Shown one piece after another: positions 8,380-16,573 of a stretch of DNA of 64,000 nt. A program made the position numbers and the translations under genes. Position 1 is the first letter of the stretch. Each line of letters starts with the position of its first letter. Origin of the DNA: Pseudomonas sp. P8_241 (GTDB taxonomy: Bacteria; Pseudomonadota; Gammaproteobacteria; Pseudomonadales; Pseudomonadaceae). The stretch spans positions 3,732,001 to 3,796,000 of the forward strand of contig NZ_CP125377.1 of the NCBI RefSeq assembly GCF_034008315.1. The letters are read 5' to 3'. The notes beneath the pieces were generated by a model. It saw only the letters and a program-made list of their open reading frames with translations. It was not told the DNA's origin and did no database searches.

Positions 8380-9843
8380 ATGACCGCCTCCGAAAAAGCC
8401 CCCGTTCCACGCCACAATGATTTGATCTACGGACTCGACGACCGCCCGCACCTGACCGCCACGGTGTTCGCTGCCCTGCAACACGTGCTGGCCAGTTTCG
8501 TCGGCATCATCACGCCGACACTGATCATGGGTAGCGCCCTGGGTCTGCAAAGCGAAGTGCCGTACCTGATCAGCATGGCGCTGTTCGTCTCCGGCCTGGG
8601 TACCTTTGTTCAGGCGCGGCGCTTCGGCCCCGTCGGTTCTGGCCTGTTGTGCCTGCAAGGCACCAGTTTCTCGTTCATCAGCGTGATACTCAGCGCCGGG
8701 TTCATGGTCAAGGCTCGGGGTGGTGGCACCGACGAGATCCTTTCGACGATCTTCGGTGTGTGCTTCTTCGCCGCTTTCATTGAAGTGGTGTTGAGCCAAT
8801 TCATTGGCAAATTGCGCATGCTGATCACCCCGGTCGTCACCGGCACCATCATCACCCTCATGGGTTTGTCGCTGATCAAAGTGGCCATGACCGACATCGC
8901 CGGCGGCTTCGGTGCGCCTGATCTGGGCGCTGCCAGTCACCTGGCGTTGGCGGCACTGGTGCTGGGCACCATCGTGGTGTTGAACCGGGTGGATGTGCCG
9001 TTTTTGCGCCTCGGGGCGATTGTGATCGGTTTGACCCTGGGTTATTTCGTCGCCTGGCTGATGGGCCAGGTGAATTTCTCCAGCCTGCCCGACGTGCCGC
9101 TGATGAGCTTGCCGGTACCGTTCAAATACGGATTTTCTTTCGACTGGGTGGCGTTTGTGCCCGTGGCGGTGATTTTCCTGGTGTCGCCGCTGGAAGCTGC
9201 CGGCGACCTGACCGCCAACTCGATGATCTCCCGCCAACCGGTCAAAGGCCCGCTGTACATCCGCCGGATCAAATCCGGCCTGCTCGCCGACGGACTCAAT
9301 TCGGCCATGGCCGCGGTCTTCAACAGCATGCCGATGGTGACCTTTGCCCAGAACAACGGCGTGATCCAGCTCACCGGCGTGGCCAGTCGTTACGTGGCGT
9401 TTTTTATCGCCGGCCTGTTGGTGGTACTGGGATTGTTCCCGATGATTGGCGCGGTACTGCAACTGATGCCCAAACCGGTACTGGGTGGCGCCGAGCTGGT
9501 GATGTTCGGCACCGTCGCCGTGGCCGGGATCAAGATCCTCGCCGAAGCCGGCCTGCATCGGCGCAACATGCTGATTGTCGCGATCTCCCTCGGCATGGGC
9601 CTGGGCGTGGCCGCCGTTCCCGAGGTGTTGCGCGAACTGCCGATGGCGCTGCATAACATTTTCGAGTCGCCCATCACGGTCGGCGCGCTGTGCGCTATCG
9701 TTCTAAATATCTTCCTGCCCGAAGAGTTCCTCGAACTGGAAGAAGACGAATTCGACCCGGAAGCCTCGGTGCTTCAGGTGATGCAAAACCCGGATGTGAC
9801 CGCCAAGGATGAACCCGCAACACCTGCGGTGGTCGCACAGTAG
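8380..9843 (+). CDS. NCS2-family uracil/xanthine permease
   Basis: A 487-residue nucleobase:cation symporter of the NCS2 (uracil/xanthine/ascorbate) family. The family motif is present as FAQNNGVIQLTGVASR (about residues 325-340), and the preceding helix has the conserved acidic residue in PLEAAGDLTANSM. Fourteen membrane segments are expected and about that many hydrophobic stretches are seen. QNNGVI and PLEAAGD are more like the xanthine/urate side of the family than UraA, but substrate is not certain. The tail (ELEEDEFDPEASV) is acidic and cytoplasmic. A strong terminator follows. Confidence 0.85.
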   Translation: MTASEKAPVPRHNDLIYGLDDRPHLTATVFAALQHVLASFVGIITPTLIMGSALGLQSEVPYLISMALFVSGLGTFVQARRFGPVGSGLLCLQGTSFSFISVILSAGFMVKARGGGTDEILSTIFGVCFFAAFIEVVLSQFIGKLRMLITPVVTGTIITLMGLSLIKVAMTDIAGGFGAPDLGAASHLALAALVLGTIVVLNRVDVPFLRLGAIVIGLTLGYFVAWLMGQVNFSSLPDVPLMSLPVPFKYGFSFDWVAFVPVAVIFLVSPLEAAGDLTANSMISRQPVKGPLYIRRIKSGLLADGLNSAMAAVFNSMPMVTFAQNNGVIQLTGVASRYVAFFIAGLLVVLGLFPMIGAVLQLMPKPVLGGAELVMFGTVAVAGIKILAEAGLHRRNMLIVAISLGMGLGVAAVPEVLRELPMALHNIFESPITVGALCAIVLNIFLPEEFLELEEDEFDPEASVLQVMQNPDVTAKDEPATPAVVAQ

Positions 9844-9860
9844 AACCGCTGGACGAGCTC

Positions 9861-9895
9861 AAGGGCTGAGCCGCTGACGGTCCAGCCCTTTTTTT
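9861..9895 (+). terminator. intrinsic terminator after the NCS2 permease
   Basis: AAGGGCTG (9861-9868) pairs with CAGCCCTT (9883-9890) and is followed by a T-run to 9895. An alternative stem CTGGAC (9849-9854)/GTCCAG (9880-9885) shares one arm. Confidence 0.85.
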
Positions 9896-9908
9896 CGAGA
9901 GCACCCCC

Positions 9909-10379
9909 ATGCGCAGCGTCCACGCAGTCCTGATTTCCCTCCTGCTCTGCCTGAGCGCCTGTTCGTCCCTGCCCAACCGTGACCCGCTGAAAATCAACGT
10001 AGTCGGCATCGAGCCACTGCAAGGTCAGGGCATGGAAGTGCGTTTTGCCGTGAAGATCCGCGTGCAGAATCCCAACGACTACAACCTCACCTACAGCGGT
10101 GTCGCACTGGACCTGGACATCAACGGCCAACCCTTCGCCTCCGGCGTCAGCGACGAGCGCGGCAAGATCGGACGTTTTTCCGACGTGATCGTGAGCGTGC
10201 CGGTAAGCGTCTCGGCGTTTTCGGTGATCCGCCAGACCTACGGCATCAGCCAGCTGAAAACCCTTAACAACATGCCCTACGTATTGCGCGGCAAACTCTC
10301 GGGAGGGGTTTTCAACACCAAGCGCTTCATCGATAGTGGCACACTCAACCTGCCGGCATCGACGACCGGTGCCAGGTGA
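9909..10379 (+). CDS. LEA type 2 family lipoprotein (WHy domain)
   Basis: A 156-residue lipoprotein with signal peptide and lipobox LSAC (Cys18). The mature part is a single Water-stress/Hypersensitive-response (WHy, LEA-14-like) beta-sandwich domain: FAVKIRVQNPNDYNLTYSGVALDLDINGQPFASG matches the conserved N-P-N core. Such proteins are linked to desiccation or periplasmic stress in bacteria, though molecular function is not established. It starts just behind the terminator of the permease and is followed 27 bp later by the acetyltransferase gene, so those two may be co-transcribed. Confidence 0.82.
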   Translation: MRSVHAVLISLLLCLSACSSLPNRDPLKINVVGIEPLQGQGMEVRFAVKIRVQNPNDYNLTYSGVALDLDINGQPFASGVSDERGKIGRFSDVIVSVPVSVSAFSVIRQTYGISQLKTLNNMPYVLRGKLSGGVFNTKRFIDSGTLNLPASTTGAR

Positions 10380-10406
10380 AGCCTGACTCAAGGAGCGACA
10401 CCCCCA

Positions 10407-10952
10407 ATGGAAGCTACCCCTACGCTTCATACCGAGCGCCTGATCCTGCGGCCGCTGGAGCTGGCCGATGCCGAAGCGATCCAGCAACAATTCCCCCACT
10501 GGGAAGTGGTGCGTTACCTCAACGAGTTTGTTCCATGGCCTTATCCGGCAGACGGTGCACTGACATATCTGCGTGACAATGCGTTACCGGCGATGGCCCG
10601 GGGCTCTGAATGGCACTGGTCGATCCGACTCAAGTCAGCGCCGGAACAACTGATCGGCAACATCAGTTTGATGAACGAACAGGACAACAACCGCGGCTTC
10701 TGGCTCGGTCCGAAGTGGCAAGGTCAGGGCTTCATTAGCGAGGCCAGTGAGGCTGTCACCGATTTTTGGTTCGAAACCCTTGGCCGCTCAGTGCTGCGTG
10801 TGCCGAAAGCCGCGCCGAACACCGGCTCGCGCAGGCTCTCCGAACGCACGGGGATGCGCTTGATCCATACCGACGAAGGTCGATTCGTCGGCGGGATATT
10901 TACGAAAGAAACCTGGGAAATCACTCGCGAAGAATGGCTGCAACAGCGCTGA
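10407..10952 (+). CDS. GNAT-family N-acetyltransferase (RimJ/RimL-like)
   Basis: A 181-residue acetyltransferase of the RimJ/RimL branch of GNAT. It opens with the typical TERLILRPLELADAEAI; the acetyl-CoA binding region is FWLGPKWQGQGFISEASEAV (residues ~95-115; Q/R-x-x-G-x-G/A loop as Q-G-Q-G-F); the C-terminal part (NTGSRRLSERTGMR) is the usual SxxxxEKxGF-like helix. An AAGGAG lies 11 nt before the ATG. The substrate (protein N-terminus, amino acid or antibiotic) cannot be told. It ends two bases before the convergent AraC gene. Confidence 0.83.
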   Translation: MEATPTLHTERLILRPLELADAEAIQQQFPHWEVVRYLNEFVPWPYPADGALTYLRDNALPAMARGSEWHWSIRLKSAPEQLIGNISLMNEQDNNRGFWLGPKWQGQGFISEASEAVTDFWFETLGRSVLRVPKAAPNTGSRRLSERTGMRLIHTDEGRFVGGIFTKETWEITREEWLQQR

Positions 10953-10954
10953 AT

Positions 10955-11971
10955 TCACTCTGCCTCATTAAGAATCAGGCTGCGGTAATGCCCGGGATTT
11001 GACCCTGACCACTTGCGAAACGCCTTGTAGAACGAACTGGCATCGGCAAACCCGAGACGCGTGGCGATTTCGGCGAAGCTGATGGCCGGTTCCGCCAGCC
11101 AGACAATCGCCAACTCCTTGCGCACGCTGTCCTTGAGGCCTTGGTAGGTCTGGCCCTCTTCGGCCAGTCGACGGCGCAAGGTCGAGGCTGACATGCACAG
11201 GCGTTGCGCCAGGGCCTCGGTTTCTGGCCAGCGTTCGGCGGGAAGTTGCCGTAGATCTTGTTTGATCCGGCTGGAGAGGCTCTCCGGATCCCGGTATTTG
11301 ACCAGGATATTGGCCGGTGCATGGGCCAGGAAACGCTTGAGCTCTTCGGGGCTGCGCTTGATCGGCGCGTCCAGGCAATCGGCGGAGAAAATCATCCGCG
11401 TGCGCGGGCGGTCAAAACGCAGGTTCTCGGAAAACATCACCTGGTAGTCATCGCAGAAGTCCGGCTGGGGGCAGCGCAATTCGATGGCCAGGATCGGAAT
11501 TCGCCGTCCCGCCAGCCAGCACGCGACCCCGTGGACGATCATCCAATAGGTGAAATAAGTGAAGGCCCGGCGCGGGTCTTTGCCGTCTTCGAGCAGCACG
11601 ATTTCCGCCAGGCTTTGTTGACGCACCAACTCGGCGGGCATGTTTTCAAGCATCAGGGACAGGAAACCCAAACCGCTGATGAGGCCCGTTGCCAGGCTCG
11701 GCTGGACCATGGCGCAACGGCAGAGAAACGCCAGGCTGCCGGATTTGAGCTTGCGCGGGTCCATGCCAAAAAACTCATCGTCCCCGCGCCGTGCCAACAA
11801 CCGCCACAGACGCGCGTAAGCGGTAGCCGGCACGCGGCCATCGGCGCTTGCCAGTAGCTGCGGATCAATGCCGACCTTGTTCAGCACATCTTCAGTGGCG
11901 ATGCCCGGCGCGCAGCTTTGCAGCAGCGCTTCACGCACCAGTTGAATGGAAATGGTGTCTTTTTCCGACAT
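10955..11971 (-). CDS. AraC-family transcriptional regulator
   Basis: A 338-residue regulator with an N-terminal arabinose-binding-type domain (PF12625-like, residues ~20-205, with the AARRGDDEFFGMDPRKLKSGS-like core) and a C-terminal AraC double helix-turn-helix (ALAQRLCMSASTLRRRLAEEG ... ISFAEIATRLGFADASSFYKAFRKWSG). This architecture is that of OruR/ArgR-like and similar activators in Pseudomonas. The ATG (MSEKDTISI) is chosen as the conserved start; an upstream in-frame start would add 21 unconserved residues. The target is unknown. No obviously regulated neighbour is adjacent: on the 5' side lie a REP element and the efe operon, divergently oriented. Confidence 0.85.
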   Translation of the reverse strand: MSEKDTISIQLVREALLQSCAPGIATEDVLNKVGIDPQLLASADGRVPATAYARLWRLLARRGDDEFFGMDPRKLKSGSLAFLCRCAMVQPSLATGLISGLGFLSLMLENMPAELVRQQSLAEIVLLEDGKDPRRAFTYFTYWMIVHGVACWLAGRRIPILAIELRCPQPDFCDDYQVMFSENLRFDRPRTRMIFSADCLDAPIKRSPEELKRFLAHAPANILVKYRDPESLSSRIKQDLRQLPAERWPETEALAQRLCMSASTLRRRLAEEGQTYQGLKDSVRKELAIVWLAEPAISFAEIATRLGFADASSFYKAFRKWSGSNPGHYRSLILNEAE

Positions 11972-12041
11972 TGACCGAGGCGAGCCTGTTGTTGTTTTGA
12001 GTGGTGAGCATATTAGCGCAGCCCGTTCGCGCAATGGAGAT

Positions 12042-12136
12042 CCTGTGGGAGCGGGCTTGCCCGCGATTGCAATCGATCATTCAACATCAATGTTGAATGT
12101 TATGACGCCATCGCGGGCAAGCCCGCTCCCACAGGG
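12042..12136. repeat. REP pair (REPIN) between AraC gene and efeU
   Basis: Inverted copies CCTGTGGGAGCGGGCTTGCC and GGCAAGCCCGCTCCCACAGG flank a ~55-bp spacer that itself contains TTCAACAT/ATGTTGAA. This is a typical REP-type imperfect palindrome pair of fluorescent pseudomonads. Confidence 0.9.
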
Positions 12137-12196
12137 ATTTTGGTGTTCTTGGGATCGTTCAGGTCAGGTTCAGGTAAATGTCAATCAGTGGCATAT

Positions 12197-12215
12197 GTGA
12201 ATGAGTGTCATTATG
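12197..12215 (+). promoter_or_regulatory. Fur box upstream of efeU
   Basis: GTGAATGAGTGTCATTATG matches the Fur consensus GATAATGATAATCATTATC at 13 of 19 positions by my count and is itself an imperfect palindrome. It lies 41 bp before the efeU ATG, so iron-replete repression of the efe operon is likely. Confidence 0.6.
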
Positions 12216-12255
12216 TTACAACTTAGCACCCTATCTAAATCCGAGACGTTGCTGA

Positions 12256-13095
12256 ATGCTCGTTCCTTTTCTGATCATGCTGCGCGAAGGCATCGAGGCC
12301 GCGCTGATCGTCGGCATCATCGCCAGCTACCTCAAACAGACCGGCCGCGGGCAGTGGATGCCGGCCGTGTGGATCGGTGTCTTCCTCGCCGCCGCCCTCG
12401 CCCTGTTGGTCGGCGGTGGCCTGGAACTGGTCAGCGCTGAATTCCCGCAGAAACAACAGGAACTGTTCGAAGGCATTGTCGGGCTGGTGGCCGTCGGCAT
12501 TCTCAGTTCCATGGTGTTCTGGATGCGCAAGGTCGCGCGCTCGATCAAGCATTCACTGCACGTCTCCCTCGACCATGCCCTGGCCGGTTCAACACATCAG
12601 GTGATCGCGCTGATCGCCATGGTGTTTTTCGCCGTGGCCCGCGAAGGCCTGGAAACGGTGTTTTTCCTGCTGGCGGTGTTCCAGCAAAGCGAAGGTCCGG
12701 CCGCTCCGGTGGGTGCCCTGTTCGGCCTTGTCCTGGCCATCGTCATCGGTTTCATGATTTACGGCGGTAGCCTGCGCCTGAACCTGGCTGCATTTTTCCG
12801 CTGGACCGGGTTATTTATTCTCGTGGTTGCCGCGGGCATTCTCGCCAACTCCGTGCAGGCGCTGCATGAAGCCGGGGTGTGGAATCACCTGCAAACCGTG
12901 CTCTTCGATATCAGCGCCACGCTGCCGATGGACGGCCCGCTGGGCTCGGTACTGGCCGGCATGTTCGGCTATCAGGACGCGCCGACCGTCAGCACCCTCG
13001 GCGCTTATCTGATTTACCTGCTGATCGCGCTGGTGATGTTCTTTCTCCCGGCGCCGGCGCTTTCGAAAACTCCGTCTTCTGTTTCCAGCCAGTAA
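12256..13095 (+). CDS. efeU: EfeU, FTR1-family iron permease
   Basis: A 279-residue inner-membrane iron permease of the OFeT/FTR1 family with seven membrane segments. The two REGxE iron-binding motifs of the family are present as REGIEAAL (residues ~10-17) and REGLETVF (~130-137). In E. coli EfeU imports iron delivered by EfeO and EfeB at low pH; here the same three-gene order follows. The gene sits just behind a Fur-box-like site and 8 bp before efeO. The sequence is full length compared with E. coli EfeU. Confidence 0.93.
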   Translation: MLVPFLIMLREGIEAALIVGIIASYLKQTGRGQWMPAVWIGVFLAAALALLVGGGLELVSAEFPQKQQELFEGIVGLVAVGILSSMVFWMRKVARSIKHSLHVSLDHALAGSTHQVIALIAMVFFAVAREGLETVFFLLAVFQQSEGPAAPVGALFGLVLAIVIGFMIYGGSLRLNLAAFFRWTGLFILVVAAGILANSVQALHEAGVWNHLQTVLFDISATLPMDGPLGSVLAGMFGYQDAPTVSTLGAYLIYLLIALVMFFLPAPALSKTPSSVSSQ

Positions 13096-13103
13096 GGGCA
13101 ACC

Positions 13104-14324
13104 ATGCCAAACCAAGCCCCACCCCAGGCGTCCCCACCCCATGCCTTGCGCTGGGCAGTGGTCGGTTCGGTGATCGTGATGATCGCCGCCGGCGGCCTGT
13201 TCTACTACGCCTCGACCATGGCCGCGGCCAAGCGCCTGGCCAATCATGACGAGGTGCTGGTGACTATTCATCCGCACAGCTGTGAGCCTAATACCCTGAC
13301 GGTCCCCGCCGGGCGCGCCAGCTTGCGCATCGTTAATCGTTCCGATCGTGCGGTTGAATGGGAAATCCTCGACGGTGTGCTGGTGATCGAAGAGCGCGAG
13401 AACATCGCACCCGGCCTCAGTCAGGTGATTAACGCGAACCTGTTGCCCGGCGACTACGCCATCACGTGTGGCCTGTTGAGCAACCCGCGGGGCACCTTGC
13501 ACGTCACGCCGACCGCGGCGTCCGATGCCGCCGCCAAGGCAAAGCCGTCGATGCTGAAATTTGTCGGACCATTGTCGGAATTTCGCGTGTACCTGAGCAC
13601 TCAAGGCTCGGTGCTGATCAAAGCGGTCACGGTACTGGAACAAGCAATCGCCTCCGGTGATCTGGCTCAGGCACAGGCGCTGTACGTGCCGGCCCGCGTC
13701 GCCTATCAGCGCATGGCCCCGGCCGCGCAGCGCCTGGCTGAACTGGACAACAGCATCAATGCCCGCGCCGACTATTTTGAAAAGCGCGAGCAAGACCCGG
13801 CCTTCGCCGGTTTCCACCGCCTCGAATTCGCGCTGTTCCAACAACGCAATCTCGACGGACTGACACCGAATGCCCTGCGTCTGCTGACGGACGTCACCAC
13901 CCTCAAACAACAGCTGCTGGCCCAGTCGCTGCCACCGGAGCAATTGGTGAGCATCATCGTGCGCAACCTCAACAGCATCGCCGAAGTCCGCGCCCTCAAC
14001 GGTGAAGAGGAACGCTACAGCCACAGCGACCTGAACGGTTTCGCCGGCAATCTCGATGCGGCCCGCAAAGTTGTCGACCTGTTGCGCCCGCTGCTGACCA
14101 CGTCTGCACCCGGGTTACTGCCGACAATCGATGACGCCCTCAATGCGTTCGACGCCGAACTGAACCGTTTCAAGGTCAACGACGGCTACGCCAGCTATGA
14201 CAGCGTCAACACCGCGCAACGTCAACAGATCGCCGACAAAGCCACGGCACTGGCCAGCGCACTGGATGCCATCGACCCCGCCCTTGGCCTTGGTGGCCTG
14301 ACAGCAGAAGGCTCCAAACGATGA
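13104..14324 (+). CDS. efeO: EfeO, cupredoxin + M75 iron-uptake protein
   Basis: A 406-residue periplasmic component of the Efe ferrous/ferric uptake system. An N-terminal membrane anchor or signal ([21 protein letters not shown]) is followed by a cupredoxin-like domain (about 45-135; [15 protein letters not shown] and DYAITCGLL, carrying the two conserved cysteines) and an imelysin-like M75 domain (about 150-400). The M75 domain has the metal motif HRLE ([10 protein letters not shown]) and [11 protein letters not shown]. Homologous EfeO binds iron and presents it to EfeU. The ATG at 13104 is preceded by TAAGGG; upstream in-frame starts lie inside efeU and are rejected. The stop overlaps efeB by 4 bp. 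Confidence 0.92.
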   Translation: MPNQAPPQASPPHALRWAVVGSVIVMIAAGGLFYYASTMAAAKRLANHDEVLVTIHPHSCEPNTLTVPAGRASLRIVNRSDRAVEWEILDGVLVIEERENIAPGLSQVINANLLPGDYAITCGLLSNPRGTLHVTPTAASDAAAKAKPSMLKFVGPLSEFRVYLSTQGSVLIKAVTVLEQAIASGDLAQAQALYVPARVAYQRMAPAAQRLAELDNSINARADYFEKREQDPAFAGFHRLEFALFQQRNLDGLTPNALRLLTDVTTLKQQLLAQSLPPEQLVSIIVRNLNSIAEVRALNGEEERYSHSDLNGFAGNLDAARKVVDLLRPLLTTSAPGLLPTIDDALNAFDAELNRFKVNDGYASYDSVNTAQRQQIADKATALASALDAIDPALGLGGLTAEGSKR

Positions 14325-15619
14325 ACGATTCAGAACCATGCAACTTCCAGCGACGTCGAGTCTTGATGGGCATGGGCGCCGCCGGTGTCGCCCTCGCCGG
14401 CTCGGCGCTGAGCTGCCCGGTCATGGCGGCAAACCCCGCGCAAGTCACCGCGGCGCCGAGCAGCGACCGTACCGAAGATCGTCACGCGTTCCACGGCAAA
14501 CACCAAAGCGGCATCGTCACGCCGCGCCCGGCGTCGGGCATGCTGGTGTCGTTTGATGTTCTGGCCAGCGACCGCGAAGACCTTGAGCGCCTGTTCCGTA
14601 CCCTGAACGAACGCATCGCCTTTTTGATGAAGGGCGGCCCGGTGTCCCAGATCGATCCGAAGCTGCCCCCCGTGGACTCGGGCATCCTCGGCCCCGTTGT
14701 CACACCGGACAACCTGACCATCACCGTGTCGGTGGGCGAGTCGCTGTTCGACGAACGCTTCGGCCTCGCCGATGTAAAGCCCAAGCGGCTGACCCGCATG
14801 GTCGGTTTTCCCAATGATGCGCTGGAGGCCGACTGCTGCCACGGCGATTTGAGCCTGCAATTGTGCGCCAACACCACCGACACCAACATCCACGCCCTGC
14901 GCGACATCGTGAAAAACCTGCCGGACTTATTACTGGTGCGCTGGAAACAGGAAGGCAGCGTGCCGCCCCAGGCCCCGGCGAAACCCAGCGTACCGGCACA
15001 GAGCGCGCGCAATTTTCTGGGTTTTCGCGACGGCTCAGCCAACCCAGATTCCAACGATGCCAAAGCGATGGACTCCGTTGTCTGGGTGCAACCGGGCAGC
15101 GATGAACCGGCGTGGGCGGCCAACGGCAGCTATCAGGCCGTGCGGATCATCCGCAACTTCGTCGAGCGCTGGGACCGTACGCCATTGCAGGAACAGGAAA
15201 GCATTCTCGGTCGGGTCAAAAGCACCGGCGCACCCATGGGCGGCAGCCACGAAAGCGAAATCCCGGATTACACCAACGATCCGGCAGGCAAGCTGACCAA
15301 GCTCGACGCACATATCCGCCTGGCCAACCCGCGCACCACGGCGAGCCAGGCCAACCTGATCCTGCGTCGGCCATTCAACTATTCCAACGGTGTGAACAAG
15401 AACGGTCAGCTCGACATGGGTCTGCTGTTCATCTGCTACCAGAGCGACCTGGAAAAAGGCTTCATCACCGTGCAAAACCGCCTCAACGGCGAACCGTTGG
15501 AGGAATATCTCAAGCCCGTCGGCGGCGGGTATTTCTTCACGTTGCCCGGTGTCATCGGCGACCAGGATTTCATCGGTCGTTCGCTGCTGAACGCTACACA
15601 CAACAAAACCACTGCCTAA
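14321..15619 (+). CDS. efeB: EfeB, Tat-exported DyP-type peroxidase
   Basis: A 432-residue dye-decolourising-type heme peroxidase of the Efe system. The N-terminus has a twin-arginine signal ([21 protein letters not shown]), so it is exported folded with heme. The DyP signature GxxDG is seen in [11 protein letters not shown] and the proximal heme histidine is likely the one in [11 protein letters not shown]. In E. coli EfeB oxidises Fe(II) for uptake; a deferrochelatase role has also been proposed. It is coupled to efeO by an ATGA overlap and followed 30 bp later by a second M75 protein. Confidence 0.93.
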   Translation: MNDSEPCNFQRRRVLMGMGAAGVALAGSALSCPVMAANPAQVTAAPSSDRTEDRHAFHGKHQSGIVTPRPASGMLVSFDVLASDREDLERLFRTLNERIAFLMKGGPVSQIDPKLPPVDSGILGPVVTPDNLTITVSVGESLFDERFGLADVKPKRLTRMVGFPNDALEADCCHGDLSLQLCANTTDTNIHALRDIVKNLPDLLLVRWKQEGSVPPQAPAKPSVPAQSARNFLGFRDGSANPDSNDAKAMDSVVWVQPGSDEPAWAANGSYQAVRIIRNFVERWDRTPLQEQESILGRVKSTGAPMGGSHESEIPDYTNDPAGKLTKLDAHIRLANPRTTASQANLILRRPFNYSNGVNKNGQLDMGLLFICYQSDLEKGFITVQNRLNGEPLEEYLKPVGGGYFFTLPGVIGDQDFIGRSLLNATHNKTTA

Positions 15620-15649
15620 CCGCCACAACGATCCTCACGGAACCGCCCC

Positions 15650-16474
15650 ATGAAAAAGTCGCCCCTCGTGTTACTGCTGACCCTTGGCTTGCTCAACACC
15701 CCGTTTTCGGCGTTCGCGGCCACCGCGCCGCTGGACCTGGTGGGGCCGGTCTCGGACTATAAGATATACGTCACTGAACAACTGGATGAGCTGGCCAGCC
15801 ACACCCGGCAATTCACCGACGCCATAAAAAAAGGTGACCTGGCCACCGCGAAAAAACTCTACGCGCCGACTCGCGTGTATTACGAGTCGATCGAGCCGAT
15901 TGCCGAGCTGTTCAGTGACCTGGATGCGTCCATCGACTCCCGCGTCGACGATCACGAGAAAGGTGTGATGGCCGAAGACTTCACCGGGTTCCACCGCCTT
16001 GAATACTCGCTGTTCTCGGAAAAAAGTACCGAAGGCCTGGGCGAACTGGCCGACGGCTTGAACAAAGACATCAAAGACCTGCAGGCCCGCGTGGCCGGCC
16101 TGACCTTCCCGCCTGAAAAAGTGGTCGGTGGTGCTGCCGCACTGCTGGAAGAAGTCGCTGCGACCAAGATCTCCGGTGAGGAAGATCGCTACAGCCACAC
16201 CGACCTGTATGACTTGCAGGGCAATATCGACGGTGCGAAGAAAATCGTCGACCTGTTCCGTCCACAGATCCAGAAACAGGACGCCGGGTTCGTGGCCAAG
16301 GTCGACAAGAATTTTGCGACCGTGGACAAGATCCTGGCCAGGTACAAGACCAGCGACGGTGGTTTCGAGACCTACGACAAAGTGAAGGAAAAGGACCGCA
16401 AGGCGCTGGTCGGGCCGGTTAATACGCTGGCTGAAGATTTGTCGACGATGCGTGGGAAGCTGGGGTTGAACTGA
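15650..16474 (+). CDS. second EfeO-like protein, M75 domain only (EfeM-like)
   Basis: A 274-residue exported protein with a Sec signal peptide (cleavage after AFA, residue ~23) and a single imelysin/M75 domain. It carries the same metal motif as EfeO, GFHRLEYSLF, and the same GEEDRYSHTDLYDLQGNIDGAKK block, but lacks the cupredoxin domain. This corresponds to the EfeM class found in some efe loci. It is the fourth gene of the operon (30 bp gap, weak ribosome site ACGGA). It may be a second iron-binding partner of EfeU or EfeB. The REP element downstream probably marks the operon's end. Confidence 0.87.
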   Translation: MKKSPLVLLLTLGLLNTPFSAFAATAPLDLVGPVSDYKIYVTEQLDELASHTRQFTDAIKKGDLATAKKLYAPTRVYYESIEPIAELFSDLDASIDSRVDDHEKGVMAEDFTGFHRLEYSLFSEKSTEGLGELADGLNKDIKDLQARVAGLTFPPEKVVGGAAALLEEVAATKISGEEDRYSHTDLYDLQGNIDGAKKIVDLFRPQIQKQDAGFVAKVDKNFATVDKILARYKTSDGGFETYDKVKEKDRKALVGPVNTLAEDLSTMRGKLGLN

Positions 16475-16499
16475 GTGTTGTAGCGCTTTAAGGGCCTCT

Positions 16500-16549
16500 T
16501 CGCGAGCAGGCTCGCTCCCACAGGGTTGTGGGAGCGAGCCTGCTCGCGA
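16500..16549. repeat. REP palindrome after efe operon
   Basis: A perfect inverted repeat with 23-bp arms (TCGCGAGCAGGCTCGCTCCCACA) and a 4-nt loop GGGT. It sits between two convergent genes (the M75 gene and pssA) and could form a very stable mRNA 3' hairpin for either. Confidence 0.93.
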
Positions 16550-16573
16550 TTGCATTGAAGGCGACGTTACCGC

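Noticed and set aside
8362-9654. 430-codon minus-strand open frame opposite the NCS2 permease
   Set aside because: His/Gln/Asp-rich antisense reading; the plus-strand frame has an unmistakable NCS2 motif and membrane pattern.
12042-12136. Alternating short repeats considered as a CRISPR array
   Set aside because: Units are inverted, not direct, and the spacers are irregular; they fit REP/REPIN elements. No cas genes are present.
12879-13103. Upstream extension of efeO inside efeU
   Set aside because: In-frame starts exist there, but the sequence is the shifted reading of efeU; the ATG at 13104 with its ribosome site begins the anchor of EfeO.
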